Origin: Erythrobacter sp. YJ-T3-07
GTDB lineage: Bacteria; Pseudomonadota; Alphaproteobacteria; Sphingomonadales; Sphingomonadaceae
Direction of reading: 5' to 3'
Assembly: GCF_015999305.1 (NCBI RefSeq)
Contig: NZ_JAEAGP010000001.1
Location: 1,116,001 to 1,180,000 of the forward strand
Length of the DNA: 64,000 bases
Shown here piece by piece: positions 17,563-29,464 of the stretch. Position 1 is the stretch's first letter, and the number at the start of each line of letters is the position of its first letter. Below the pieces are notes generated by a model, which had not been told where the DNA came from, did not search any database, and was given only the letters and a program-made list of their open reading frames with translations. The position numbers were made by a program, and so were the translations under genes.

Positions 17563-18155
17563 TGTGGGACGAACGCTACTCTGCCGATGCACCTGCCTAT
17601 GGCGACGAGCCGAATGGTTTTTTGGTGGAAAAGGCAGACTTGCTGAAGCCGGGTAGCGTTTTGTGTATTGCCGAAGGGCAGGGGAGGAATGCGGTCTGGC
17701 TGGCGGGGCAGGGCTTCACCGTTACGGCGATGGACCAGTCTCCGGTCGGCCTCTCTTACGCAGCCGACCTCGCCCGTAGGCGGCATGTCGCGCTTTCGAC
17801 TCAGGTTGGCGATCTGTCCGATTTCGACCTTGGTGAAAGCCGGTGGGATAATATCGTCTCCATTTTCGGTCACCTGCCGGGGGACCTGCGGCGGTCGGTT
17901 CACCGCCGGATCGAGCAGGCGCTAACGCCCGGCGGGTGCTTCCTGCTCGAAGCCTATCGCCCTTCGCAGATCGAGGCGGAGGGAACCGGCGGCCCGGGCG
18001 ACGTGGACATGCTCCTCGATCTCGGAAAGCTCGCTGCGGAATTGCCCAACCTCGAACCTGTCGTCGGGCGCGAAGTATCGCGTGAAGTGAACGAAGGGTC
18101 CTATCATCACGGGCTGAGCGACACTGTCCAGTTCATCGGTCGCAAATCGGCCTAG
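17562..18155 (+). CDS. Class I SAM-dependent methyltransferase
   Basis: A 197-residue methyltransferase that starts MWDERYSADAPAYGDEPNGFLVE, a TehB/UbiE-like opening. The SAM-binding motif I is VLCIAEGQGRNAVWLAGQGFTVTAMDQS, a form common in small-molecule methyltransferases of the tellurite-resistance type. Motif IV-like WDNIVSIFGHLP and the post-motif ALTPGGCFLLEAYRP are visible. The C-terminus NEGSYHHGLSDTVQFIGRK is typical of the family. Its start overlaps the fabD stop, and fabG begins 13 bases after its end, so it is translated with fatty acid synthesis genes. The substrate is unknown. Confidence 0.88.
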   Translation: MWDERYSADAPAYGDEPNGFLVEKADLLKPGSVLCIAEGQGRNAVWLAGQGFTVTAMDQSPVGLSYAADLARRRHVALSTQVGDLSDFDLGESRWDNIVSIFGHLPGDLRRSVHRRIEQALTPGGCFLLEAYRPSQIEAEGTGGPGDVDMLLDLGKLAAELPNLEPVVGREVSREVNEGSYHHGLSDTVQFIGRKSA

Positions 18156-18168
18156 ATTAGGAAAGAAA

Positions 18169-18930
18169 ATGTTCTCACTTGAAGGAAAGACCGCGCTGGT
18201 CACCGGCGCAAGCGGCGGGATCGGTTCGGCGATCGCCCGTGCCCTCGCATCGCAGGGCGCGCGCCTTGCCCTGTCGGGCTCCAACGGCGACAAGCTGCGC
18301 GCCTTTCGCGACCAGCTTAACGACGAATACGCGCACGATGCCGGCGCGCATGTCGAGATCACCTGCGACCTGTCCAATTCGACCAGTGTCGAGGAACTGA
18401 TCCCCGCGACGATCGACACGCTCGGCAAGGTCGACATTCTGGTGAACAACGCCGGGATCACGCGCGACAACCTCGCCATGCGGATGAAGGATGACGAGTG
18501 GGATCAGGTGATCCGGATCAATCTGGAAGCCGCCTTCCGCCTGATGCGCGCCGCCGCCCGCCCGATGATGAAGGCGCGCCATGGCCGGATCATCTCGATC
18601 ACCAGCGTCGTGGGTGCGACGGGCAATCCTGGGCAGATGAACTACTCGGCGGCCAAGGCCGGCCTGACGGGCATGTCGAAAAGCCTTGCGCAGGAACTCG
18701 CCACCCGGGGAATCACCGTCAACTGCGTCGCCCCCGGCTTCATCCGCACCGCGATGACCGATGCGCTGGACGACAAGCAGAAGGCGGCCATCGAAGCTCG
18801 CATTCCGGCGGGCCGCATGGGCGAAGGTGACGAAATCGGCGCTGCCGTGGCCTACCTCGCCAGCGACGAAGCAGCCTACGTCACCGGGCAGACTCTGCAC
18901 GTTAATGGCGGGATGGCGATGCTCGGCTAG
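18169..18930 (+). CDS. fabG: 3-oxoacyl-ACP reductase
   Basis: A 253-residue short-chain dehydrogenase with the FabG pattern: cofactor motif TGASGGIG (12-19), NNAG (94-97), catalytic Ser146, and Tyr159-x3-Lys163 (NYSAAKAG). The C-terminus is PAGRMGEGDEIGAAVAYLASDEAAYVTGQTLHVNGGMAML. It reduces 3-oxoacyl-ACP with NADPH. It lies downstream of fabD in the same transcription direction, separated by a methyltransferase. The GNPGQMNYSAAKAGLTGMSKSLAQE segment is near-diagnostic of housekeeping FabG rather than of a generic SDR. Confidence 0.95.
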   Translation: MFSLEGKTALVTGASGGIGSAIARALASQGARLALSGSNGDKLRAFRDQLNDEYAHDAGAHVEITCDLSNSTSVEELIPATIDTLGKVDILVNNAGITRDNLAMRMKDDEWDQVIRINLEAAFRLMRAAARPMMKARHGRIISITSVVGATGNPGQMNYSAAKAGLTGMSKSLAQELATRGITVNCVAPGFIRTAMTDALDDKQKAAIEARIPAGRMGEGDEIGAAVAYLASDEAAYVTGQTLHVNGGMAMLG

Positions 18931-19145
18931 GTGTTGCGGGGCGGGACTGGCGCGCATCGACAACACCAACGGCTAGCCTAACCGCCCTCAACCCCTTATC
19001 CCCAGCAATCCGGGTGGACTCGCGCTTGCAGCTTGCCCCTAAGTGCAGGCGCGATAAGGAAACCGGATGAGATTTCTCGCGCGAAGGCAGACTCGAGGGG
19101 GAGTCGCGCCGAATTCCAAGCGCTTATGAGACGAGAGAAGGACCG

Positions 19146-20273
19146 ATGAAGGCCACCATCGAACGCGCCACGCTGCTCCGCTGCCTGTCCCACGTGCAGT
19201 CCGTGGTGGAGCGCCGCAACACGATCCCGATCCTCAGCAACGTGCTGATCGACGCCGACGCGGGAGGCGGCGTGAAGGTGATGGCGACCGACCTCGACCT
19301 GCAGGTGGTCGAAACCATGACCGCCGCGAGCGTCGAGGGTGCCGGGGCGATCACCGTCTCCGCGCACCTGCTGTTCGACATCGCGCGCAAGCTGCCCGAT
19401 GGCAGCCAGGTCAGCCTGGAAACCGCCGACAACCGCATGGTGGTGAAGGCCGGGCGCAGCCGCTTCCAGCTGCCCACCCTGCCGCGCGACGACTTCCCGG
19501 TGATCGTCGAGGGCGAACTGCCGACCAGTTTCGAGCTGCCCGCGCGCGAGCTGGCCGAACTGATCGACCGCACCCGTTTCGCGATCAGCACCGAGGAAAC
19601 GCGCTACTACCTCAACGGCATCTTCCTGCACGTCTCGGACGAGGCGCGCCCGGTCCTGAAGGCCGCCGCGACCGACGGCCACCGGCTGGCGCGCTACACG
19701 CTCGACCGGCCCGAAGGCGCAGAGGGCATGCCCGACGTGATCGTGCCGCGAAAAGCAGTCGGCGAACTGCGCAAACTTCTTGAAGAAGCGCTCGATTCGA
19801 ACGTCCAGATCGACCTTTCGGCGAGCAAGATCCGCTTCGCGCTGGGCGGCGAGGGCGGGGTGGTCCTGACCAGCAAGCTGATCGACGGCACCTTCCCCGA
19901 TTACAGCCGCGTGATCCCGACGGGGAACGACAAGCTGCTCAGACTCGACCCCAAGGCCTTTTTCCAGGGTGTCGACCGTGTCGCGACCATCGCCACCGAG
20001 AAGACCCGCGCGGTCAAGATGGGGCTGGACGAGGACAAGGTGACCCTGTCCGTCACCAGTCCCGACAACGGCACGGCAGCCGAAGAGATTGCCGCCGAGT
20101 ACAAGTCCGAAGGGTTCGAGATCGGTTTCAACGCCAATTACCTGAAGGACATCCTCGGCCAGATCGACAGCGACACGGTGGAGCTCCACCTCGCCGATGC
20201 GGGTGCCCCCACGCTGATCCGTCGGGACGAGAACAGCCCGGCGCTTTACGTCCTGATGCCGATGCGGGTGTAA
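19146..20273 (+). CDS. dnaN: DNA polymerase III subunit beta (sliding clamp)
   Basis: A 375-residue sliding clamp with three tandem domains: MKATIERATLLRCLSHVQSVVERRNTIPILSNVLIDA at the N-terminus, the middle segment ELAELIDRTRFAISTEETRYYLNGIFLHV, and the C-terminal LKDILGQIDSDTVELHLADAGAPTLIRRDENSPALYVLMPMRV. It encircles DNA and tethers the replicative polymerase. A GAAGGA Shine-Dalgarno is 5 bases before ATG. No dnaA, recF or gyrB is adjacent, so dnaN is not at an oriC-type cluster here. Confidence 0.97.
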   Translation: MKATIERATLLRCLSHVQSVVERRNTIPILSNVLIDADAGGGVKVMATDLDLQVVETMTAASVEGAGAITVSAHLLFDIARKLPDGSQVSLETADNRMVVKAGRSRFQLPTLPRDDFPVIVEGELPTSFELPARELAELIDRTRFAISTEETRYYLNGIFLHVSDEARPVLKAAATDGHRLARYTLDRPEGAEGMPDVIVPRKAVGELRKLLEEALDSNVQIDLSASKIRFALGGEGGVVLTSKLIDGTFPDYSRVIPTGNDKLLRLDPKAFFQGVDRVATIATEKTRAVKMGLDEDKVTLSVTSPDNGTAAEEIAAEYKSEGFEIGFNANYLKDILGQIDSDTVELHLADAGAPTLIRRDENSPALYVLMPMRV

Positions 20274-20345
20274 AACCTAACCGCCCTTGTCACTGGCTCT
20301 GTCCGGTGGCCCGGGGCTAGGTTTGCTGGCGAAAGGAATTTCGCC

Positions 20346-20870
20346 ATGCCATCCGGTTTCCTCGTCCTGTTGCTGCTGTCGGGAGCGACTCCGGTCGGTT
20401 CCGACGACTGCCCGGCGATCGTCGCCGCGACCACCAGCGAAAACGTGGACAGCAACCCCGATGCGGTGCGCTGCCTCACCTCGCGGATGAGCCAGAAGGT
20501 CTACGAGGATACGGAGCGGTGCATCGAGCTGATGATCGGCGTGTCGGATCTGCGCGAGAGCCTGAAGGGGATCGAACGCTATTCCCATCTCGACAACGCC
20601 AAGTCCGACAGGATCGAGGCCAGCATGCGCGGCGAGTTCGCGCGGATGAGGGCGCTGCCACCGCTGGGGGTGGATCTGGATGCCGGGCGCCAGGTGGCCG
20701 AGGCAACCCGGACGCCCTTCGCCGTCGCGCTATCCTCGATCCCGGACCGCCGCTATGCCGTCTGGTACGCCAAGGCCATCCCGCCCGAGCATTGTACCGC
20801 GGCGCTCGAATTTCGAACCGCGCTGCGCGTGCTTGAGGAAGACGAGCGGCGCCGGGCTGCGACCGGGTGA
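20346..20870 (+). CDS. Exported hypothetical protein
   Basis: A 174-residue protein with a short hydrophobic N-terminus (MPSGFLVLLLLSGATPVGS) that reads as a signal peptide. A clear AAAGGA ribosome-binding site lies 8 bases before ATG. The mature part has four cysteines (DDCPAI, AVRCL, ERCIEL, EHCTAA), which could form two disulfides. The rest is helical and charged. No family is recognised. It ends 23 bases before the start of a second small exported protein and probably shares a transcript with it and possibly with dnaN. Confidence 0.65.
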   Translation: MPSGFLVLLLLSGATPVGSDDCPAIVAATTSENVDSNPDAVRCLTSRMSQKVYEDTERCIELMIGVSDLRESLKGIERYSHLDNAKSDRIEASMRGEFARMRALPPLGVDLDAGRQVAEATRTPFAVALSSIPDRRYAVWYAKAIPPEHCTAALEFRTALRVLEEDERRRAATG

Positions 20871-20893
20871 GGAAGCAAATGGAGGGAAAGACT

Positions 20894-21268
20894 ATGCTGG
20901 CATTTCGCAAACCCGTGCTCGCGATCGCGGTATCGGCGCTCGCAACGGTATCGCTGCCTGCGCAGGCTGTGGCATCCGAGCGCAGCGACGCGCAGTGCCT
21001 GATGATATTTTCCGCGGCGCTTGGCCAGTATGAGAAAGCCGAAGAACGCGACGATGCGACGGAAAATGGCCTCTATGCGCTGGTCGGGTATTTCTCTGGC
21101 AAGCTGTCGGTGAGCAAAGGGGTCGACAGCCTGCAGTCGATTATGACCGAGGAACTCGCGGCCGAGGTCATGGAGAACTACGATTCCATACAGACCCGCT
21201 GTGTTGCGGAGTCCGACCAGATGAGCAAAGCCATGATCGCTGCCGGCAAGGCGCTTTCGGGTGAGTAA
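20894..21268 (+). CDS. Small exported hypothetical protein
   Basis: A 124-residue protein with a signal peptide (MLAFRKPVLAIAVSALATVSLPAQAVA, cleavage about residue 27). The start at 20894 has a GGAGGG Shine-Dalgarno at 20881-20886; an in-frame GTG at 20867 would lengthen the N-terminus and overlap the upstream gene. The mature part is helical and has two cysteines (DAQCLMIFSAALGQYEKAEER and QTRCVAES). Sphingomonads encode many small proteins of this look, but I recognise no named family. Co-transcription with the upstream gene is likely. Confidence 0.65.
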   Translation: MLAFRKPVLAIAVSALATVSLPAQAVASERSDAQCLMIFSAALGQYEKAEERDDATENGLYALVGYFSGKLSVSKGVDSLQSIMTEELAAEVMENYDSIQTRCVAESDQMSKAMIAAGKALSGE

Positions 21269-21320
21269 TTTCTGGCGCGCCTGATCGCTGCCCATCGCGC
21301 AGCGGCGAGGCTCTTTCGCG

Positions 21321-22220
21321 CTAACCCAGAAACTCGCGCAGCAGGTCTATCGCACGCTCCGGGTGGGTCATCAGGAACAGGTGGCCTGCGCCTTCGAACA
21401 CTTCCAGCCGTGCATCGGGAATCGCACCGGCGAGAAGCCTGCCATTCGCGAGCGGCACGATTGGATCGTTTTCTCCCATCATCACCAGCACGGGCTTGTC
21501 GAGGAAGGGAAGGGCAGGCAGCGAGGTCCATCCGGCCAGCGCCATCAGTTGGTAGAAATAGCCGGTGCTGCTGGGCGCGGTGATATTGCCGATCGAATGG
21601 CGCGCGCGCCTTGTCTCGTCGGCATTTTCCAGCGCCATCAGGTATTCGCTGCGCAGCATGGCGTTGATGCCCGAGAAGGGATCGGCCATCTGAGCCAGCA
21701 TCACCGGGTCGCCCGGGATCATCAGCATGCCCGGAGAGGTCGCGGCCAGCACCACCCGCCTTACGCGGCTTGCGTATTGCAGGGCAAATTGCTGCGCCAT
21801 CGCGCCGCCCCAGCTCATCCCCATCACATCGACCGTCTCAAGCCCGAAGCGCTTCAGCACGCCTGCTGCGGTCGAACTCATGGTAAAGGGATTATAGGGC
21901 AGCACCGGATCGGGCGACTCCCCCGTGCCCGGCATGTCGAACATGATAAAGCCCCGGTCCGTCAGGGTTTCCGCCAGCGGAGCGACCGCTTCGATGTTCG
22001 CGCCGATGCCGTTGAAGAACAGCAGTGGGGGGTGCGTGCAGGGCGCATCGAGCCGCCAGCGAGCCACTCGCAGCTCAATCCCGTCGACGTTTTCGAAGGA
22101 TACCTCCGCGCTCAGCGGACCGCCCGGTTCCCCGCGGAGAGCCTTGGTCGGCTGACTGCGCGTGGCACCGCCAAACAGGCCCCAGCCGGGCAGGCGCAGG
22201 TCCATATCTGTAAAGCGCAT
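21321..22220 (-). CDS. Alpha/beta hydrolase, PhaZ-type intracellular polyhydroxyalkanoate depolymerase family
   Basis: A 299-residue alpha/beta hydrolase. The oxyanion region LLFFNGIGANIEAVAPL (66-82), the elbow GMSWGGAMAQQFALQYASRVRRVVLAATSPG (Ser136), the acid in GENDPIVPL, and the His in GAGHLFLMTHPE match medium-chain-length PHA depolymerase PhaZ of pseudomonads closely in order and wording. Such enzymes mobilise stored polyester granules in the cytoplasm. No PHA synthase or phasin is nearby, but a 3-hydroxybutyrate dehydrogenase is encoded at 62898-63656. A more general esterase role is possible. There is no strong ribosome-binding site at ATG 22220; Met6 (22205) is an alternative. Confidence 0.78.
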   Translation of the reverse strand: MRFTDMDLRLPGWGLFGGATRSQPTKALRGEPGGPLSAEVSFENVDGIELRVARWRLDAPCTHPPLLFFNGIGANIEAVAPLAETLTDRGFIMFDMPGTGESPDPVLPYNPFTMSSTAAGVLKRFGLETVDVMGMSWGGAMAQQFALQYASRVRRVVLAATSPGMLMIPGDPVMLAQMADPFSGINAMLRSEYLMALENADETRRARHSIGNITAPSSTGYFYQLMALAGWTSLPALPFLDKPVLVMMGENDPIVPLANGRLLAGAIPDARLEVFEGAGHLFLMTHPERAIDLLREFLG

Positions 22221-22394
22221 GAATTCTAAAACCCTGAAAATAAGATCAAAATTCGACGACGACGCTGCGTTCCGGCGCTTGCGGCCTTCACCAAGGACTG
22301 CGTTTTCTTGTCAGGGCTGGAGTGATGGCGCTTGCTGCGCCGCAACACAAGGACGGGTCGCCTGTTGCCCCTCGATGGGGCGCCAAAACCCGCT

Positions 22395-22422
22395 TTAACC
22401 TGCCGCTAACCCCGATGGTTAA
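22395..22422 (+). promoter_or_regulatory. CtrA-like half-sites upstream of the GGDEF-EAL-PilZ gene
   Basis: TTAA (22395) and CTAA (22406) are separated by 7 bases, as in the alphaproteobacterial CtrA consensus TTAA-N7-TTAA with one mismatch. A further TTAA is at 22419. The site is 36-63 bases before the start codon. CtrA often controls motility and c-di-GMP genes. This is a short degenerate motif, so chance occurrence is a real possibility. Confidence 0.3.
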
Positions 22423-22457
22423 TCCTTCTCCAGCCGGTTTCAGGTATAGAATCTAGG

Positions 22458-25145
22458 ATGCAGCAGGGTACGCGTACGGAAAGACGGGCATTGGCAGCGG
22501 TGCGATCGCCTGAAGGCGACGCGACCGCTAGCGAGCGCCGTCGCAGCGGCCTGCCCACCAAAAGCAATGAAGCTGACGCTTTCGCGCGCGCGCGAGGGCT
22601 GAGCCTGAGCGACGATGCGCCCGCGCTGCCCTCGCAATGGCCCATACTGGGCGCAATGGCTCTGGTGGGCGCGCTGGGCAATGGACTGATTGCGCAGTCC
22701 TATCCGCCGATCACCTCGCTGGTTGCCCTGCTTCTTTCGGCGTTGCTGTTTTCGCTCTCCAGGCTCGTTCGCGACACCGGCAGGGTCCGCCGCCTGTCGG
22801 TGACCACCGCCTTCGGCCTGATCCCGCACCTGCTGGTCGGCTATGCCTATGCCGAGTGGATGTTCCACGGAGGTCTGCCGCTGGGCTTCGGGATCGCCAC
22901 CTTGATCCTCGCGGGGAGCATGGCCGCGGTGTTTCTCGCCGGGCGGCCATTCCCGATGCTGTTCGTCAAGATCGGGATCTGGCTGCCGATCGCGGTTCAC
23001 TCGATCGCCTATGACGATCACATGGCCGTGGTCGCGCTTCCGCTCGCGATCCTTGTCGCGGTGGGCATCGCCCTGTTCCAGGAACGCTACGACCGGCGCA
23101 GCGAGGAAGAGCGGCAGGCGGAAGAGCGCAGTCGCAATCGCTCAATCGACATCCTGCGCGATTACGAGGCGACCGGGCAGGGCTGGTTCTGGGAAACCGA
23201 CAAGCAGGGGCGGATCGTCTACATCTCCGAAGTCTTTGCCGAGCGCTATGGCTTCGATCACGATGATCTGCTGGGCAAGGTGTTTACCAGCGTGTTCGAA
23301 GTCGATCCCAACGACCGCGACGCCGAACGCACGATCAAGTTCCACTTCACCGCCCACTCACCGTTCCATGAACTGCCGGTCAGGGGCGAGGGGCGCGCTG
23401 GCGACGGCACGGTGTGGTGGTCGGTCAACGGTCGGCCGATCTTCGATTCGTTCGACAACTTCTGCGGCTTCCGCGGCTCGGGCACCGACCTGACAGAGCG
23501 GCGGCGCAGCGCCGAGCACGCCTCTCGCCTGGCGCTTTACGATTCGCTCACCGGCCTCGCCAACCGCCACGCGCTCAGCCAGGCGCTGTCCAAGCTGCTG
23601 ACCCACCGCAACCCGGCCCAGCGGGTCTGCTCGATCCTGATGCTCGACCTCGACCGGTTCAAGCATGTCAACGACACCTTCGGTCATCCGACCGGCGATG
23701 CCCTGCTCAACCAGGTCGCGCGGCGGCTGGAGAAGGTGGTCGGCGACCTCGGCACGGTCGGTCGGATCGGCGGCGACGAGTTCCAGGTTTTGATCCCGAA
23801 GCGCTGCGAAAAGGCCCGCCTCGAACAGCTCGGCGGCGACATCATCCACTCGCTCTCGCAGCCTTATTCGATCGACGGCAACCGCGCCGTCATCGGTGCG
23901 TCGGTCGGGATTGCGATCGCGCCCGAGCATGGCGGCACCAGCGAGCGATTGGTGCGCAGCGCGGATCTCGCGCTGTATGCGGCAAAGGACGCGGGCCGCG
24001 GGCGCTATCGCGTGTTCTCCGACGATCTCCACGTCGCCGCGCGAGAGCGCAACCAGCTGGAAGAACAGCTGCGGTTGGCAATCGATACCGGCGGTCTGCA
24101 ACTGCATTACCAGCCGGTGGTCAACACTGCGACCGAAGAGATCAGCGGGTTCGAGGCGCTGATGCGCTGGAACCATCCCAAGCAGGGCTGGATCAGCCCG
24201 GAAAAGTTCGTCCCGGTGGCCGAAGATGCGGGGCTGATCGTGGCGATGGGCGAATGGGCCATCCGCCAGGCGTGCCGCGACCTTGCCCGCTGGCCGAAAT
24301 CGGTTCGTTGCGCGGTCAACGTGTCGCCACTGCAATTCGCCGATCGGGCGCTGCCCGGGGTCATCGCCGATTCCATCGCAAAGGCCGGTATCTCGCCCGA
24401 GCGGCTGGAGCTCGAGATTACCGAAAGCGTCTTCCTGAGCGACGACGAGGGTACGGACGCGACCTTCGCCGCGCTAAAGGCGGTCGGCGTACGGCTGGCG
24501 CTGGACGATTTCGGAACGGGCTACTCCTCGCTCGGCTATTTGAAAAACGCGCCGTTCGACAAGATCAAGATCGATCAGGGGTTCGTGCGCGGGGCGACCA
24601 TGCCGGGCAGCCGCAATGGCGCGATCATCGCCGCGATCTCAAGCCTGGCCAACGCGCTCGGGATGGACACCACCGCCGAGGGGGTCGAAACGCTCGACGA
24701 ACTGGAGCTGATCCGGATGCACGGGTGCAGCCACATCCAGGGCTATATCTATTCCAAGCCGCTCTCCACCGCAGAGGCCGATGCGCGGCTGGCGGAAGGG
24801 CTCAAGGCCCGCCCCAGTGGCCCGCGCGCCGCACGAGAACCGCGTCAGGCGATGCTGCGCCGGGTGGTGCTGCAGCACGACGAGCACTTCTACAACGGCA
24901 CGATTCGCAACATCTCGTCGCAGGGCGCGCTGATCGAAGGCCTGTGGAACGTGCCCGAGGGCACCGTCTTCCGCGTCGCGCTGAGCGAGCGGCTGGCAGT
25001 CGACGCGGAGGTGCGCTGGTGCGCCGAGAACCGCATCGGCGTGCGCTTCGTCCAGCGTCTGCGGCGCGACCAGCGCGGCCATTTCGACCTGCCGGCTCCC
25101 GAGGTCGAGCGCTCGATCCAGCGCGAGCAGCGGCGCTCGGCCTGA
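22458..25145 (+). CDS. Membrane PAS-GGDEF-EAL-PilZ cyclic-di-GMP signalling protein
   Basis: An 895-residue protein. A charged N-terminus (1-60) is followed by about six membrane segments (61-208), then a PAS domain (about 235-345; [24 protein letters not shown]). The diguanylate cyclase domain has IGGDEF (437-442), and the phosphodiesterase domain has EAL (566-568), ELEITES (651-657), DDFGTG (683-688) and EGVE (741-744), with catalytic residues apparently intact. A C-terminal PilZ-like domain (about 793-870) has an arginine cluster and NISSQGALI (818-826), close to the D/NxSxxG c-di-GMP-binding motif. It could both make and degrade c-di-GMP and sense it. It runs toward lepA, ending 97 bases before it. 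Confidence 0.94.
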   Translation: MQQGTRTERRALAAVRSPEGDATASERRRSGLPTKSNEADAFARARGLSLSDDAPALPSQWPILGAMALVGALGNGLIAQSYPPITSLVALLLSALLFSLSRLVRDTGRVRRLSVTTAFGLIPHLLVGYAYAEWMFHGGLPLGFGIATLILAGSMAAVFLAGRPFPMLFVKIGIWLPIAVHSIAYDDHMAVVALPLAILVAVGIALFQERYDRRSEEERQAEERSRNRSIDILRDYEATGQGWFWETDKQGRIVYISEVFAERYGFDHDDLLGKVFTSVFEVDPNDRDAERTIKFHFTAHSPFHELPVRGEGRAGDGTVWWSVNGRPIFDSFDNFCGFRGSGTDLTERRRSAEHASRLALYDSLTGLANRHALSQALSKLLTHRNPAQRVCSILMLDLDRFKHVNDTFGHPTGDALLNQVARRLEKVVGDLGTVGRIGGDEFQVLIPKRCEKARLEQLGGDIIHSLSQPYSIDGNRAVIGASVGIAIAPEHGGTSERLVRSADLALYAAKDAGRGRYRVFSDDLHVAARERNQLEEQLRLAIDTGGLQLHYQPVVNTATEEISGFEALMRWNHPKQGWISPEKFVPVAEDAGLIVAMGEWAIRQACRDLARWPKSVRCAVNVSPLQFADRALPGVIADSIAKAGISPERLELEITESVFLSDDEGTDATFAALKAVGVRLALDDFGTGYSSLGYLKNAPFDKIKIDQGFVRGATMPGSRNGAIIAAISSLANALGMDTTAEGVETLDELELIRMHGCSHIQGYIYSKPLSTAEADARLAEGLKARPSGPRAAREPRQAMLRRVVLQHDEHFYNGTIRNISSQGALIEGLWNVPEGTVFRVALSERLAVDAEVRWCAENRIGVRFVQRLRRDQRGHFDLPAPEVERSIQREQRRSA

Positions 25146-25242
25146 GGGCGCACGCAATTGCCGCTGTCCTGCACGGGACAGATCGTGCATCCCCGTCAAA
25201 CATGCTGACAGACGCCCGCCCCGCGTCTATTGCGGCGCGGTA

Positions 25243-27077
<1,835 letters not shown>

Positions 27078-27078
<1 letters not shown>

Positions 27079-27965
27079 TGGCTGAGGACGATTTTCTTGC
27101 CTCTATCGATGATGTTCGCAAAATCATCACACCCATCGACAGTACAATCAAGTTTCCGGAGGTCCTAGAAAAGCTGATTAAGAAATATTCGGATGCTGTC
27201 AAAGAATTCCAGAGTATAGTTAGAAATTCTAGAACTTCCGAAGAAATTTTTATTTCGATAAGGAGTAATAGATACTCCAGTGAAGAGCGCATGGCTCTAC
27301 TGAAAATATTTCGGCGGTGCGTCGCGCCGGTTCTTGACACCGAAACTTCAAAAAAGATAAGGGCTAACCCGACGTCCGAACTAATCGAGAATTTCGGATC
27401 CTCATTTAAACCGATCGGGAAACTTAAGAATCAGTTTGCGAATCTCTCCCGTGAAGAGGAGATGGCGCTCATCGCTCTAATTGGGGAGTATGATACGCGC
27501 GGTCAGTCCGGCTACGAATTGACAGGAATATTTTTCGATTGGTTCGCCGAGGCGTTAGGTGGAGAATTTACTATCGAAGGTCCAAGGGGGGCTGGTCGGG
27601 ATATTGAACTTTCCGATCTGTATCCCGAATTTGTCGGTGATTTCCCCTGTGATTTCGTCATTCGGCGTCGGTCAGATGCAGAGATTCTTGCCGTCGGTTT
27701 CGCCCGATATGACGCTACAAGAGGCGGGGCGCAATCGGACGATCGAACAGGGGGGAACGCCAATAAGGTCGAGAAGGCTAAGGCCTTTGATGGTTTCACA
27801 AATACGAAGCTCAAAATGATCTTTCTGGCGGACGGTCCTGGCTTGGCGCATGGAGATACTTGGCGTGAGACACTTTCGTTAGACGGCCAATGGAATGGTC
27901 GCGTCAGAGTCACGACTCTCAAAATTGCTGACCGAAGGATTACGTCTGACTGGCTATGCAGCTAG
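27078..27965 (+). CDS. Putative type II restriction endonuclease
   Basis: A 295-residue protein, clearly AT-richer than its neighbours and using different codons. There is no signal peptide or membrane segment. The N-terminal half is helical. The middle (about 174-215) has GRDIELSDLYPEFVGDFPCDFVIRRRSDAEILAVGFARYDATRGG, in which acidic residues near D192 and E202 could be a PD-(D/E)xK-like core, although the usual lysine is not obvious. The call rests mainly on context: the gene converges on, and overlaps by 26 bases, a DNA methyltransferase gene of similar composition. The start overlaps the lepA stop (TGATG) with the GGGGGAGGAG of the lepA end acting as Shine-Dalgarno. I do not recognise the endonuclease family. 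Confidence 0.65.
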
Positions 27966-29268
27966 ACCACTTCTCCACAAGCTCGCGCTCTTCCAAAAGA
28001 AACTCTTCTTGGACTAACAAAGACAAGTTCAACTTCGGATCGAAGAGGTCGTTTGCAGCCTTCGGTGTAGCGGCTTTCTCGTTGACATAATCTCCTATAG
28101 GCTCGAGCCCATTGGTCAGGCGTTTAACCACCGTTTCAGCCGCTGTATAAGATGCATCCATCCCTATGAACCTTCTTCCGAGTGACCGTGCAGCGTCGAT
28201 CGTAGTTCCTGAACCGCAAAATGGATCAACGACGAGATCTCCGGCATTCGAACTTGCTTCAACGATCATCTTGAGCATGTCCAAATTCTTTTCAGTCGGA
28301 TATCCTGTTACTTTGATCGACTGATGGTGGGCATCTTTAAAGCAGTCCCAATAATCGGTGTAGCCCAATTTTTTTTCATTGGTGAAGTAAACCTTGCGAC
28401 GCGGGTTTCCCGTCGAGGACCAATGAATATCGCCAATCCTGTCCAGCTCTTCGAGCTTACGAGGAGAATATTGCCAATGCTTACCCCGTGGAGGCATCTT
28501 TCCTCGCCAAGGCTGCCCTGTTTCGCCGTTGCGGGTGCCTGGTGCGTGAATGGGAACGAGCTTGAATTTTCGCCCTAGGCTATCCGTCTTCGGATATTCC
28601 TTTTCCACCCAATCGCGCTCAGGTACGCGGCCAGGATTGTTCCAGATGTAATTGCGAGACTTCGAATAGAAAAGAACAAAATCATTGAGATTTGAGAAGC
28701 TGTTTCGAGTAAAATTTTTGCTGCTACATTTCCGGCGAGTAATCAAATTTCTGAAATTCTCCGATCCGAAAACTTCGTCCAAGAGTACCTTCAGGTGGCC
28801 AACCATCTGATGACCAATATGAACGTATATACTTCCTGTTTCATCTAGGCATTCTCTTGCGAGAATAAGTCGCCTTCGAAGCATTTCTATATACTCAGCT
28901 TCACCGAAATCGTCGTTATATGCGTGCTGCAAGTCGCGCGATTGAAAGCCCATCCCTGTGCCATAGGGCGGGTCCATGTACATCAACGTTGCCTTTTCGC
29001 TTTGCGCTTGGAGGGCGGCGAGGCCGTGCAGATTGTCGCAAAGAACGAAACTATTGTTAGGGATTTGACTCACTCTGCTAGCATTCGTGCCGGCGACAGA
29101 AAACAGGTTAGCCGGATCGGTCTGAAGCACTTGGCTCAGCGACAATTTGCCTTTGTAGGTGAGGTGCGCAGACTCCTTGCGGTGAGGTAGTGGATTGTCC
29201 AAGTCAATCCTCGTCGCTGCTCTCGCATCGTCGCTCAGCTGCTCAGTCCGCGTAATTCCCGTGGCCAT
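27940..29268 (-). CDS. Site-specific DNA methyltransferase (N6-adenine/N4-cytosine, beta class)
   Basis: A 442-residue amino-methyltransferase. The catalytic motif IV DPPYGTG is near residue 99, and the SAM-binding motif I DPFCGSGTTIDAARSLGRRFIGMD is near the C-terminus. That IV-TRD-I order is the beta class. The stretch between (about 160-330) is the target-recognition region, with GNPRRKVYFTNEKKLGYTDYWDCFKD. Adenine and cytosine targets cannot be told apart from DPPY alone. A TTG at 29271 precedes the ATG at 29268. Base composition is AT-rich, like the convergent putative endonuclease, so the pair is a likely horizontally acquired restriction-modification system. The intergenic stretch to 29464 probably holds its promoter. 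Confidence 0.92.
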   Translation of the reverse strand: MATGITRTEQLSDDARAATRIDLDNPLPHRKESAHLTYKGKLSLSQVLQTDPANLFSVAGTNASRVSQIPNNSFVLCDNLHGLAALQAQSEKATLMYMDPPYGTGMGFQSRDLQHAYNDDFGEAEYIEMLRRRLILARECLDETGSIYVHIGHQMVGHLKVLLDEVFGSENFRNLITRRKCSSKNFTRNSFSNLNDFVLFYSKSRNYIWNNPGRVPERDWVEKEYPKTDSLGRKFKLVPIHAPGTRNGETGQPWRGKMPPRGKHWQYSPRKLEELDRIGDIHWSSTGNPRRKVYFTNEKKLGYTDYWDCFKDAHHQSIKVTGYPTEKNLDMLKMIVEASSNAGDLVVDPFCGSGTTIDAARSLGRRFIGMDASYTAAETVVKRLTNGLEPIGDYVNEKAATPKAANDLFDPKLNLSLLVQEEFLLEERELVEKWSSCIASQT

Positions 29269-29464
29269 CAAATTGTCCCCAATGGTAACCGGTCGAGAAC
29301 ATACACGAAACTCATGGTGGAGGAAGCCAATATATCCGTTGTGGATCTATAACTGTGGAGACCGCATCGCGTCCGGTAACCAGTGTGATGCAGATGGCAA
29401 TGTGACCGGCGTTTTGGTGCGATTTTCCGTCACGTTATTGGTGCAGTGAAATCTGAAGGGACGC

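Noticed and set aside
18931-19145. tRNA or small RNA between fabG and dnaN
   Set aside because: No cloverleaf or conserved T-loop was found; it reads as the dnaN promoter and leader.
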